Below, piece by piece: positions 1 through 6,221 of a DNA stretch of 12,614 bases. Where the stretch lies: contig JAUSGU010000043.1 in the NCBI GenBank assembly GCA_030648825.1, forward strand, positions 1 through 12,614, given 5' to 3'. Every line of letters begins with the position of its first letter. Within the stretch, counting starts at the first letter, position 1. The translations under genes were made by a program, and so were the position numbers. The notes beneath the pieces are model-generated. The model ran no database searches and was not told where the DNA came from. It saw nothing but the letters and a program-made list of their open reading frames with translations. Source of the stretch: a bacterium (lineage in GTDB: Bacteria; Patescibacteriota; Minisyncoccia; Phycocordibacterales; UBA6065).

Positions 1-602
1 GCGTACTCTCCGAGGTTGATGTTATCTTTTGTGAGGATACTCGGACGACACGGGTGCTCTTGGAGAAATATAAAATAAAGACAGCAACAGAGAGTTTTCA
101 CGCTCAGAGTCCACTTTCAAAAATGGATCATATTATTGAATTGCTCGAAACCAGCAAAAATCTGGCTCTGGTATCGGACGCGGGCACGCCGGGAATTTCC
201 GATCCGGGAATGCTCTTGGTCGCCGAGGTTCGTAGACGATTGCCGAAAGTTTCCGTCGTGGCCATTCCCGGACCTTCAGCCTTGACCACGGCCATATCTA
301 TCGCAGGCAAACCTCTCCACGAATTTGTTTTTCTCGGTTTTTTGCCACACAAAAAAGGCAGAAAAACTCTCTTTGAAGAGATCAAGATTGGTGAAAGGCC
401 TTACGTATTCTATGAGTCTCCTCACCGCATAGAAAAAACTCTGGAATCTCTGGGAGATTGCAAAAAAACCGTGACCATATTGCGTGAGCTCACCAAAATA
501 TACGAGTCATACGTTTCGGGCACGGCAGAAGAAGTATTGAAGACTTTTCGTGACAATCCAGAAACTCTGCGCGGGGAGTTTGTCGTTATCGTCAATAAAT
601 AA
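1..602 (+). CDS. rsmI: 16S rRNA (cytidine-2'-O)-methyltransferase RsmI, 5'-truncated by the window edge
   Basis: RsmI 2'-O-methylates cytidine 1402 of 16S rRNA, in the decoding centre, using SAM. The reading frame is open from base 3 and gives VLSEVDVIFCEDTRTTRVLL, the family's conserved EDTR stretch. The GTG at 54 is therefore an internal valine, and the real start lies outside the window. Next come the SDAGTPGISDPG loop (about 129-210 bases further in), the PGPSA motif, GFLPHKKGRK and YESPHRI, all hallmarks of the tetrapyrrole-methylase fold of RsmI. The protein stops at TAA 600-602 after GEFVVIVNK. The usual C-terminal extension of the longer (about 280 aa) family members is missing, so this is a short form. 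The next gene starts 12 bases downstream and is probably co-transcribed. Family identity is very secure. Confidence 0.95.
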   Translation, partial: VLSEVDVIFCEDTRTTRVLLEKYKIKTATESFHAQSPLSKMDHIIELLETSKNLALVSDAGTPGISDPGMLLVAEVRRRLPKVSVVAIPGPSALTTAISIAGKPLHEFVFLGFLPHKKGRKTLFEEIKIGERPYVFYESPHRIEKTLESLGDCKKTVTILRELTKIYESYVSGTAEEVLKTFRDNPETLRGEFVVIVNK

Positions 603-614
603 TATACTGGGAGC

Positions 615-761
615 ATGAAGTACAGAAACAGCATCATCACTCTGGGATTTTTGGTGGTCGTCATTCAGTTTCTCGGTTTTCCGGAAAGCATACGAAACAT
701 CTTGTTTATTGTTTCCGGAGTGGCTATCATCACGCTGGCTTATTTAGCGGGCAGGAGATAA
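615..761 (+). CDS. Small two-helix membrane protein, 48 aa, function unknown
   Basis: An ATG at 615 opens a 48-codon frame ending in TAA 759-761. The product starts MKYRNS and then consists almost wholly of two hydrophobic segments, about residues 7-21 (IITLGFLVVVIQFLG) and 28-46 (NILFIVSGVAIITLAYLAG). They are separated by a short polar turn (FPESIR), and the protein ends in GRR. This predicts a helical hairpin in the cytoplasmic membrane, with the positive ends suggesting both termini in the cytoplasm. The gene lies 12 bases after rsmI and 11 bases before the DUF4015 gene, filling the gap neatly on the same strand, which argues for a real gene. A GGGAG lies just before the ATG but is too close to be an ideal ribosome site. 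I recognise no family. Confidence 0.6.
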   Translation: MKYRNSIITLGFLVVVIQFLGFPESIRNILFIVSGVAIITLAYLAGRR

Positions 762-772
762 AAAATCCATTC

Positions 773-2017
773 GTGCCGAAATTGCCGAAAAATAAAAAGA
801 AATCAGTGCGAATCTACAGACTGGGGGTTCTCCTCTCTATTATTTTTATTTTTACTTTGATCGCTCTCTATGTCATCATTCCGAAATTCGGCAAGTTTGA
901 ATACAGAACGATGCCCGCCTCGGTGGCGACCACCACTCAATTTATCCACTTGCGAGAAGCGACACATATTTCCACACCGAATTTCGTGAGAGGCATATAC
1001 ATGACCTCATGTGTTGCCGCTACACCATCGCTTCGAAACAATCTGGTCCGACTCATAGACGAAACCGAGCTCAATACCGTAGTCATAGATATCAAATCGT
1101 ACGACGGGCATATTTCTTTTATGCCAACTAACGAGAATTTGAAAATGGCGGTGGGAGGATGTTTTGTGAGGGATATGCAGGATTTTGTTGACGATCTCCA
1201 TTCTCACAACATATATGTGGTGGGACGACTGGCGGTTTTTCAAGATCAATTGATGGTGAAACTCTATCCGGAATTGGCTGTAAAGAAAGCTAGTGCCACT
1301 TCTACGCCATGGACGGATTTCAAAGGTATTTCTTGGATAGACCCTTCCGTCAAATCACATTGGGATTACACCGTGGCTCTGGCTCGTTCGGCTCACAATA
1401 TAGGTTTTGACGAAATAAATTTTGACTATATTCGTTTTCCAGCTGACGGTAATATGCGGGATATTTGGTATCCGCAGAGCGGTACAAAGAAAAGTGATAT
1501 TATGCGTTCTTTTTATGAATATTTGCGCGATTCACTGTCGCCGGCAGGCATTGTTATCTCTGCCGATCTATTCGGTATGACGACCACAAACACGGACGAT
1601 TTGAACATCGGTCAAATTTTGGAAAACGCTCTGCCGTATTTTGATTACATTTCCCCCATGGTCTACCCTTCGCATTATCCGCCTAGCTTTATGAATCTCG
1701 GCAATCCAAACGAACATGTCTATGAAGTTGTGAAAATTTCCATGGATAGCGCGGTCGCCAGAACTATTGCCACGACGACTGCAGTTATTCTGCCAAATGC
1801 CCGCATAGGCACCACCACCCCCGCCGTATACGCCAAACCCTCTTTTGATAAAAATAAAATGCGCCCATGGCTCCAAGACAACAATTATCCTGTGCCTTAT
1901 ACGGCCGAAATGGTCCGCGCCCAGATACAGGCGACATACGATTCGGGGCTCAATTCATGGATGCTCTGGAACGCGGGAAATAGATATACCAAAGCAGCGC
2001 TAGAAATTGCACAATAA
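773..2017 (+). CDS. Membrane-anchored putative glycoside hydrolase, DUF4015 family
   Basis: This 414-residue protein has a basic N-terminus (KNKKK), one membrane helix at about residues 17-38 and a spacer. A DUF4015-type (putative GH, TIM-barrel) domain follows at about 71-410, which should lie outside the membrane. Recognisable family signatures are VRGIYMTS (72-79), the strand and turn LNTVVIDIKSYDG (100-112), YVVGRLAVFQD (148-158), the PELAV and W-D/WIDP segments (166-191), GFDEINFDYIRFP (211-223) and SPMVYPSHY (294-302). The acidic residues in DEINFD are the likely functional core. The substrate is unknown, but a role in cell-wall or surface-glycan turnover is plausible. The start is GTG, 11 bases after the small membrane gene and without a clear ribosome site. 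The stop overlaps a 14-base palindrome. The family call is secure, while enzymatic activity is inferred from the family. Confidence 0.85.
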   Translation: MPKLPKNKKKSVRIYRLGVLLSIIFIFTLIALYVIIPKFGKFEYRTMPASVATTTQFIHLREATHISTPNFVRGIYMTSCVAATPSLRNNLVRLIDETELNTVVIDIKSYDGHISFMPTNENLKMAVGGCFVRDMQDFVDDLHSHNIYVVGRLAVFQDQLMVKLYPELAVKKASATSTPWTDFKGISWIDPSVKSHWDYTVALARSAHNIGFDEINFDYIRFPADGNMRDIWYPQSGTKKSDIMRSFYEYLRDSLSPAGIVISADLFGMTTTNTDDLNIGQILENALPYFDYISPMVYPSHYPPSFMNLGNPNEHVYEVVKISMDSAVARTIATTTAVILPNARIGTTTPAVYAKPSFDKNKMRPWLQDNNYPVPYTAEMVRAQIQATYDSGLNSWMLWNAGNRYTKAALEIAQ

Positions 2018-2024
2018 TTATTGT
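2011..2024. repeat. Perfect 14-base palindrome over the DUF4015 stop codon
   Basis: ACAATAATTATTGT is a perfect inverted repeat. With a two-base bulge it can be extended by a further AAATT/AATTT pairing. It is AT-rich, has no T-tract after it and covers the stop codon, so it is not a convincing terminator. It could be a protein-binding site upstream of the zinc-ribbon gene or may be chance in AT-rich sequence. Confidence 0.35.
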
Positions 2025-2049
2025 AATTTCACAATATACGTGATACTAT
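2021..2049 (+). promoter_or_regulatory. Candidate promoter for the zinc-ribbon gene
   Basis: TTGTAA (2021-2026) and TACTAT (2044-2049) are separated by exactly 17 bases, each matching four of six sigma-70 consensus positions. Transcription would start near 2056, about 26 bases before the ATG at 2082. The half-palindrome at 2011-2024 overlaps the -35 element. The matches are moderate, so this is only a candidate. Confidence 0.35.
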
Positions 2050-2081
2050 GCTTGATGTAACGGTTAGTTCTTCACCAAATC

Positions 2082-2273
2082 ATGACCATGAAAAAATTTC
2101 TCGACTCGGTTTTTGGATTTTTTGCGACGATCTGGAGAGGGGTTTCATTTGCGCAATATCGCACCATTTGTGTGGCATGTGGCAAGAAAAAGTTTATCTG
2201 TCAGATGTACAAAACCAGCATGACTTGCAAGCATTGCGTAATGTTTGGTTCGCCGAACATTTCTTTCGATTAA
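2082..2273 (+). CDS. Small zinc-ribbon-like protein, 63 aa
   Basis: The 63-residue product begins MTMKKFLDSVFGFFATIWRG, an amphipathic or weakly hydrophobic helix. It continues with CVAC (Cys30, Cys33), a further Cys40 and CKHC (Cys49, Cys52). Two CxxC pairs 15 residues apart are the layout of a zinc ribbon, so one bound zinc is predicted. The start may be the ATG at 2082 or the one at 2088, and neither has a Shine-Dalgarno sequence. A good intrinsic terminator begins 38 bases after the TAA stop, so the gene forms a short transcription unit, alone or as the last gene after DUF4015. I do not recognise a named family. A nucleic-acid or protein-binding adaptor role would be a guess. An overlapping frame at 2048-2287 lacks this pattern and is taken as a shadow. 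Confidence 0.6.
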   Translation: MTMKKFLDSVFGFFATIWRGVSFAQYRTICVACGKKKFICQMYKTSMTCKHCVMFGSPNISFD

Positions 2274-2308
2274 TCCCACTTGATTGATAATGATCTTTCC
2301 CGCTTTTC

Positions 2309-2340
2309 AAAATCGGCCTTTTCCCACGGCCGGTTTTTTT
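2309..2340 (+). terminator. Intrinsic terminator after the zinc-ribbon gene
   Basis: Bases 2312-2318 (ATCGGCC) pair with 2328-2334 (GGCCGGT), with one G-U wobble and a nine-base loop. The A's before the stem and T's after it can add pairs. A run of seven T's (2334-2340) follows. This is a textbook rho-independent terminator in plus orientation. Confidence 0.85.
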
Positions 2341-2720
2341 ATACACAGGCTCGTTCTGGACAAAAATATTTTCAGGAGTAGTCTTTACGTTTGTCTGGTT
2401 ACGGTTCTGATTTCAGTCTCAGGGTCGTCTCTCTGGAACACTCCAGTTTCTCGAGAGAAAATGACTGATCGTTAGTTCGTCCAAAAAAATCATGAATTCG
2501 CAAGAAGGCTCAGGTGATGATAGTAATTCGGGTACGAAGATGATTAAATTTCCGTCGTCTTCTCCCATGGGCAATTCAAATGAAACCCGGGGAGTGTTTT
2601 CCGGCGACGTCGAGCCTCCGTTCAGACTGAAAGGCAATGTGTTTTTCTGCTCAACCGGTCTTGTCGGTTTGAGACCTCGAAATTTGCGAGACTAACCTCT
2701 CGTGTGGTTTGTCGGTTTGG
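2341..2720 (+). other. Gene-poor, hairpin-rich stretch between two terminators; possible small RNA or small ORF
   Basis: About 380 bases hold no convincing protein gene. Short foldable elements include CTGGA/TCCAG with an ACAC loop (2433-2446), a possible long-range pairing TGGAC (2357-2361) with GTCCA (2479-2483), AACCG/CGGTT (2653-2669), and CTCG/CGAG (2676-2690). The ten-base word TTGTCGGTTT also occurs twice (2661-2670 and 2709-2718). A terminator follows at 2722-2754. A frame from ATG 2492 to TAA 2695 encodes 67 residues rich in Ser, Gly and Asn. It has no ribosome site and no recognisable motif, and the opposite strand is equally open, so I do not call it a gene with confidence. I looked for tmRNA, RNase P and SRP RNA signatures and found none. 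Confidence 0.3.
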
Positions 2721-2721
2721 T

Positions 2722-2754
2722 CAGCCCTCCGAAAATTTGGTGGGCTTTTTTTTT
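2722..2754 (+). terminator. Strong intrinsic terminator upstream of the TraG-like gene
   Basis: AGCCCTCC (2723-2730) pairs with GGTGGGCT (2739-2746) except for one T-T mismatch, around the eight-base loop GAAAATTT. Nine T's run from 2746 to 2754. It ends whatever is transcribed from 2341-2720. It also shows that the ATPase frame between 2704 and 2793 is not coding, which fixes that gene's start downstream at 2794. Confidence 0.85.
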
Positions 2755-2793
2755 GCCTTTCTTTATACTTCAAAAAGTGGCACAATAATACAA

Positions 2794-4632
2794 ATGACCA
2801 GCGACGACAAAGTTACATATTTCGCCGAGACCGATGCGCGCAATAAAAAAATCAAATTTGGCATAAAAGCCAAAGACCGCACGCGCCATGTTTATGTCAT
2901 AGGCAAGACAGGTATGGGCAAATCCACTTTGTTGGAAAACATGGCTGTGCAAGATATTCAAAACGGCGAAGGACTGGCTTTTATAGATCCCCACGGAAAA
3001 ACCGCCGACTTGCTTCTGAATTATGTTCCCGAAAACAGAATAAAAGACGTTGTCTATTTCGCCCCTTTTGACGTTGAATTTCCAGTCTCTTTTAATGTCA
3101 TGGAAGACGTCGGTTATGACAAACGGCACTTGGTGGTCTCCGGTCTCATGTCCACCTTCAAGAAAATCTGGCTGGACGCTTGGTCGGCTCGTATGGAATA
3201 TATTCTCACGAACACCCTGCTCGCTCTACTTGAATATCCGGGTGCCACTCTCCTAGGCGTCAACAAAATGCTTTCCGACAAAGAGTATAGGAAAAAAGTA
3301 GTAGCTAATATCAGCGATCCCTCGGTCAAATCTTTTTGGGTAGATGAATTCGCCAAATATACGGATAAATTCGCCGCCGAAGCCACGCCGGCCATTCAAA
3401 ATAAAATTGGTCAGTTTACGAATAATCCTCTAATTAGAAATATCATCGGCCAACCGAAATCCAGTTTTGATATTCGCAAAATGATGGATGAGAGGAAAAT
3501 CATCATCATAAACTTGTCCAAAGGCAGAGTGGGGGAATCCAATGCCAATTTGCTCGGCGCCATGTTTATAACAAAAATCTATCTAGCCGCCATGTCGCGC
3601 GCCGACACGCCGGAAAAAATTCTACGCACTTTGCCAAATTTCTATCTCTATGTTGACGAATTTCAATCTTTTGCCAATGAATCGTTTGCCGATATTTTGT
3701 CGGAAGCTCGCAAATATAAACTGAATCTCACTATTGCTCATCAATACATAGAGCAGATGTCCGAAGAAGTGCGCGCTGCCGTTTTTGGCAACGTCGGCAC
3801 CATGATTGCTTTCCGCATCGGTTCTTTTGACGCCGAAATTTTGGAAAAAGAATTCGCGCCGAAATTCACAGCCGAAGACATCGTCAATCTCGGCTTTGCC
3901 CAGATTTATTTGCGTTTGATGATAGACGGTATAGGTTCCCAACCTTTCTCCGCTGTCACTTTGCCACCTATACCCGAACCACCGATTTCTTTTTATGAAC
4001 AAGTCGTACAACATTCTCGCGCCACGTATGGCCAGTTGCGCTCCATCGTGGAAGAACAGGTGAAATTGCAGACCATAGGCGAAGATAAACCCGTCTATGT
4101 GCCATCAATGTCACCGGTGCCAACACCGAGAATTTTTGTTTCACATCCAGTTCAGATATCTCACGCGCCTCAAATGCAAGACAGACGTGACGATAGGAGA
4201 GACGATAGACGTGACGATAGGAGAGATGATAGACGTTCACCACAGAGACAAAATACTTATGAGCAGAATAGATATCCAGATACACGTCCCCGTTTCCAAG
4301 CTCCGACTGAAAACCGTCGAGAGACATCTTCTTTGCCAGCTCCCACCAGCCAGACTTCTCCTCGCCCAGCGCCTCCACCAGACGAGACAGGTGGTTTTCT
4401 CAACATAGCTAATCTCAAAGAAAATAATCCGTCACACAGATCAGGTCCTCCGGAAAAAAAAGCCATTACCCAGGAATCAAAAAATGACTTGAAACAAGCT
4501 CTCGAAGCTCTCATAAAAAAACCAGATCAGAAAAGAGAAACACCTACGCTCCACCAACCACCGCGAAATAATCCTCCAAGTGGCTTGAAAGAAGTGCCCG
4601 AAGACGTCCTGAAAAAGATGCTGGATGTGTAG
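2794..4632 (+). CDS. Type IV secretion / conjugation-type coupling ATPase (VirD4/TraG-like, DNA-binding domain family)
   Basis: This is a 612-residue P-loop ATPase. The N-terminus is short and soluble, without the membrane helices of classical VirD4. Walker A is GKTGMGKS (37-44), followed by AFIDPHGKTADLL (62-74), a feature of the TraD/TraG group. Walker B is FYLYVDEFQSF (283-293, with D288 and E289), and LTIAHQY (312-318) is the sensor-like motif. The fold ends near residue 392. The remainder is disordered and rich in Pro, Arg and Gln. It includes five DRR(D) units at 463-481 and a short helical end (GLKEVPEDVLKKMLDV). Family members move DNA or protein through type IV systems, and in CPR genomes such ATPases also occur near pilus-type genes. 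No other secretion gene is visible here. The start is set at ATG 2794 because a terminator occupies the frame upstream. The gene converges on hicA with a seven-base gap. Confidence 0.85.
   Translation: MTSDDKVTYFAETDARNKKIKFGIKAKDRTRHVYVIGKTGMGKSTLLENMAVQDIQNGEGLAFIDPHGKTADLLLNYVPENRIKDVVYFAPFDVEFPVSFNVMEDVGYDKRHLVVSGLMSTFKKIWLDAWSARMEYILTNTLLALLEYPGATLLGVNKMLSDKEYRKKVVANISDPSVKSFWVDEFAKYTDKFAAEATPAIQNKIGQFTNNPLIRNIIGQPKSSFDIRKMMDERKIIIINLSKGRVGESNANLLGAMFITKIYLAAMSRADTPEKILRTLPNFYLYVDEFQSFANESFADILSEARKYKLNLTIAHQYIEQMSEEVRAAVFGNVGTMIAFRIGSFDAEILEKEFAPKFTAEDIVNLGFAQIYLRLMIDGIGSQPFSAVTLPPIPEPPISFYEQVVQHSRATYGQLRSIVEEQVKLQTIGEDKPVYVPSMSPVPTPRIFVSHPVQISHAPQMQDRRDDRRDDRRDDRRDDRRSPQRQNTYEQNRYPDTRPRFQAPTENRRETSSLPAPTSQTSPRPAPPPDETGGFLNIANLKENNPSHRSGPPEKKAITQESKNDLKQALEALIKKPDQKRETPTLHQPPRNNPPSGLKEVPEDVLKKMLDV
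4180..4236 (+). repeat. In-gene tandem repeat encoding Arg-Asp units
   Basis: Nineteen codons spell alternating Asp-Asp-Arg-Arg. At the DNA level the array is about two copies of a 24-base unit, each made of two diverged 12-base units, with small changes such as GACGAT versus GATGAT. Such repeats change length by slippage in steps of 12 or 24 bases without breaking the frame. They lie in the flexible tail of the ATPase. Confidence 0.85.
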
Positions 4633-4639
4633 GAACTTT

Positions 4640-4834
4640 TTAACGCTTTTTAATTATCGGTATACCTAAATCTTCACAAATCTTTCTTCCCGTATAAGTA
4701 TTAATCTCAATATGTCTCGGAACAGTGGAAGTTCTACCTGTGAGGGAATTGTACCAAACACTATGTGAACCGCCCTCTCTCACGAAAATACATCCATATT
4801 TACGAATATGTTTTATGAGATCAACCTGTTTCAT
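4640..4834 (-). CDS. hicA: HicA-family mRNA interferase toxin
   Basis: The product is 64 residues, within the usual size of HicA. These toxins have a double-stranded-RNA-binding-like fold and cut mRNA. The pattern MKQVDLIKHIRKYGCIFVRE, then GGSH (21-24) with the catalytic-type His24, then VPRH (38-41) and a final TGRKICEDLGIP helix is typical of the family. It lies five bases after hicB on the same strand, so translation is probably coupled and the antitoxin is made first. Its 3' end faces the ATPase gene with a seven-base gap and no visible terminator. All key residues are present and nothing is broken, so an active toxin is likely. Activity itself is inferred. Confidence 0.9.
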   Translation of the reverse strand: MKQVDLIKHIRKYGCIFVREGGSHSVWYNSLTGRTSTVPRHIEINTYTGRKICEDLGIPIIKKR

Positions 4835-4839
4835 ATAAA

Positions 4840-5067
4840 TTAAGCAAAAACGGCCAAGTTCTCTCGTGTAATAACGGATCTACCTTCAGTTTTTCTTGAT
4901 AAAAGTCGGTTGGTTTCAAGTATAAGCAAAAGAGCTTCTTTTAAATTTTCTCTAGTTTCAGCCAATGTTTTACCCTGAGTATTAACTCCTGAAATCTCTT
5001 CAACCCAGCCTGAATAATACTTGCCGGATTTTTTATAGACCGCAGTAAATTTTCTTGCCTGTTTCAT
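4840..5067 (-). CDS. hicB: HicB-family antitoxin
   Basis: This 75-residue protein has the partial RNase-H-like fold of short HicB antitoxins: FTAVYKKSGKYYSGWVEEI strands, the conserved GVNTQGKTLAETRENLKEAL turn-helix (27-46) and a hydrophobic helix to about residue 55. It should bind and block the HicA toxin encoded five bases downstream. The C-terminus (after about residue 58) is short and shows no clear ribbon-helix-helix or helix-turn-helix domain. Autoregulation by direct DNA binding is therefore uncertain for this form. A near-consensus promoter ends only six bases before the ATG, predicting a leaderless mRNA. The family call is firm. Confidence 0.88.
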   Translation of the reverse strand: MKQARKFTAVYKKSGKYYSGWVEEISGVNTQGKTLAETRENLKEALLLILETNRLLSRKTEGRSVITRENLAVFA

Positions 5068-5073
5068 AGACCT

Positions 5074-5102
5074 AATATATCAAAAAATAGATTAAATATC
5101 AA
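5074..5102 (-). promoter_or_regulatory. hicBA promoter, predicted leaderless
   Basis: On the minus strand TTGATA (5102-5097) and TATATT (5079-5074) each match five of six consensus bases and are 17 bases apart. Only six bases separate the -10 element from the hicB ATG (5067-5065), so the expected start of transcription falls on the A of the ATG. An AGGT close to the ATG would then not be transcribed. Confidence 0.6.
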
Positions 5103-5122
5103 AATTAACAGAACTAATAGGA

Positions 5123-5134
5123 TAGTTATAACTA
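5123..5134. repeat. Perfect 12-base palindrome upstream of the hicBA promoter
   Basis: TAGTTATAACTA is a perfect inverted repeat about 20 bases upstream of the hicBA -35 element. A regulator-binding site is possible, but no protein is identified and AT-rich palindromes of this size can arise by chance. Confidence 0.3.
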
Positions 5135-5149
5135 GCCTAAAATTAGCAT

Positions 5150-5190
5150 AAAAAAACCCGCAGAGTGTTTATACAATGCGGGTGTTTTTT
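5150..5190 (-). terminator. Intrinsic terminator of the 257-aa gene unit, symmetrical on both strands
   Basis: ACCCGCA (5156-5162) pairs perfectly with TGCGGGT (5177-5183) around a 14-base loop. On the minus strand a T-run (complement of 5150-5156) follows, ending transcripts of the gene whose stop is at 5228. On the plus strand six T's (5185-5190) follow, so it can work both ways. A second perfect six-base stem, AGGTGG/CCACCT (5203-5220), lies between it and the stop codon. Confidence 0.85.
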
Positions 5191-5227
5191 ATTCTGTTGC
5201 CAAGGTGGTTTTCTCCACCTCCGCGTG

Positions 5228-6001
5228 CTATTTTGTAGTCGCAGTTTCGGTTCGCGCTAGGTAGGCGTAGGCTGTAGAGGCCAGCCAACTTGCCTCGTCG
5301 TGCAATATAGCCCGGTCTAGCTCCTCGAAAGGATCGAGTTCGTCAGAGGATTCCTCCTCCAAGTCTCCTCCCTCGAGACTGACTAGTCCGGCTTGCACTT
5401 GAAGCAGGTCGTCTGCGGACACCCCTGTCAGAGACTTTCCTAACTGCTCGACATGAATTGGAAACTCCTCGCTCAGATGAGCAATCCAGAGATCCCCTTT
5501 CAAATCAGTGACGACAATCTCATCACTGGTGTTCGGTGCGTCGCAACTTACAACAAGCGGCGTGCACACAACACCACGCAGTAGGGTTTTTGTCCCATCA
5601 ACGGCTTCCAACCTTACAGCAGTAACGATTACCGCTGGTGGGGCGAAAGTCCATCGACTCCTCAAGTTCGCGCCGGATTTTACCCGTCTGCGAGTCCTGA
5701 AGATTTGACCTAGGGTTCCTACCTCAAACGAGACCGGATCTTGGATCTCAAGCAATTCCTTCAAACGAAGGATGTCGCTTTCTTCCATTGGTTTTCCGGC
5801 CTTGTCCTTGAACCCTTTGACAAGCCCGTACGCACGGGCACAGTTCTCCGACCCTTCAATCTGGTCGGCCAAATCCTGGAGAATCTCCGGATCTAGCTTT
5901 CCATTCAGATGGGAGAAACCGTCGTAAACATATGCCTCCATGATAAACGGAGGCGGTACGTCTGGCGCGAGCCAAGGATCGGGGTCGAGTGTCACTGACA
6001 C
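5228..6001 (-). CDS. Hypothetical protein, 257 aa, unrecognised family
   Basis: I do not recognise this protein. It starts with GTG (MSVTLDPDPWLAPDVPPPF), has no signal peptide or membrane helix, and appears soluble and acidic. A central stretch (about 119-180) alternates hydrophobic and polar residues like a beta-rich domain (PPAVIVTAVRLEAVDG, LLRGVVCTPLVVSCD, EIVVTDLKGDLWIAHL). It is followed by an amphipathic segment and a strongly acidic linker (GGDLEEESSDELDPFEELD, 211-229). The frame stays open for 20 further codons upstream, to a TAG at 6064-6062, and reads plausibly (for instance KNPTDWE) but has no ATG, GTG or TTG. A rarer start such as ATT at 6058 cannot be excluded. An internal ATG at residue 21 is another option. 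Its sequence is richer in G and C than its neighbours. With its own strong promoter, folded leader and terminator it looks like an acquired, independently controlled unit. Confidence 0.7.
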   Translation of the reverse strand: MSVTLDPDPWLAPDVPPPFIMEAYVYDGFSHLNGKLDPEILQDLADQIEGSENCARAYGLVKGFKDKAGKPMEESDILRLKELLEIQDPVSFEVGTLGQIFRTRRRVKSGANLRSRWTFAPPAVIVTAVRLEAVDGTKTLLRGVVCTPLVVSCDAPNTSDEIVVTDLKGDLWIAHLSEEFPIHVEQLGKSLTGVSADDLLQVQAGLVSLEGGDLEEESSDELDPFEELDRAILHDEASWLASTAYAYLARTETATTK

Positions 6002-6215
6002 TTCCCAATCCGTTGGGTTTTTTATGGTCTTTAATCCACCTTTCGGCGGAGGTTGAATTTCCTAGACACGATTCGTTTCCAGCAAAATGCCAGAAAGATT
6101 GCGAACCGTGTCGTTGTCTAACAACCGGTGGTAAACCGACACCACCGAAGCCATCGCTGGCAGTAAAGTGATTTAGATACAAGGTATTCTTGTATCCTTT
6201 CGAGGTTCTATACCG
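6002..6215 (-). promoter_or_regulatory. Long structured 5' leader (about 214 bases) of the 257-aa gene; candidate cis-regulatory or independent RNA
   Basis: From the predicted start of transcription near 6215 to the GTG at 6001, the minus-strand RNA can form a row of stems. These are GATACAAG/CTTGTATC (6176-6196), GCCA/TGGC (6150-6161), CGGTGG/CCACCG (6126-6147), GTTGT/ACAAC (6113-6125), an 11-pair stem (6102-6112 with 6065-6075), CC-CC/GG-GG with one mismatch (6036-6052) and CCCAA/TTGGG (6004-6017). In the 11-pair stem the one non-Watson-Crick pair is G-U in the minus-strand RNA but A-C on the plus strand, which favours a minus-strand transcript. The last hairpin lies three bases before the GTG and includes the only purine-rich (GGGA) sequence there, so it could gate translation. 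I match it to no known riboswitch. Confidence 0.5.
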
Positions 6216-6221
6216 TTGTAT

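Noticed and set aside
2419-2637. Minus-strand 72-aa frame opposite the 2492-2695 frame
   Set aside because: It has only a TTG start, no ribosome site and no recognised motif. It is no better than the opposite frame, so neither is called a gene.
2341-2757. tmRNA, RNase P RNA or SRP RNA
   Set aside because: No CCA-type acceptor end with T-arm, no RNase P core boxes and no SRP GGAA/GNRA domain could be found by eye on either strand.
2704-2793. Extended N-terminus of the ATPase from GTG 2704
   Set aside because: The stretch contains the strong terminator at 2722-2754, and its translation (a Phe-rich run from the T-tract) looks non-coding. The ATG at 2794 is the better start.
6004-6023. Plus-strand terminator (CCCAA/TTGGG then six T's)
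   Set aside because: The stem is only five pairs and there is no plus-strand gene upstream for it to serve. The hairpin is more likely part of the minus-strand leader.
6116-6180. Integron attC-like site (GTCTAAC at 6116-6122, imperfect TTTAGAT near 6172-6178, with stems between)
   Set aside because: The first box fits RYYYAAC, but the second lacks the invariant GTT. The site lies on the 5' side of the minus-strand gene, and no integrase or cassette array is present. The stems are better explained by the transcribed leader.
5856-6182. 108-aa minus-strand frame over the leader and the start of the 257-aa gene
   Set aside because: It starts at TTG inside a stable hairpin, runs out of frame with the better-supported gene and has a composition typical of a shadow frame.
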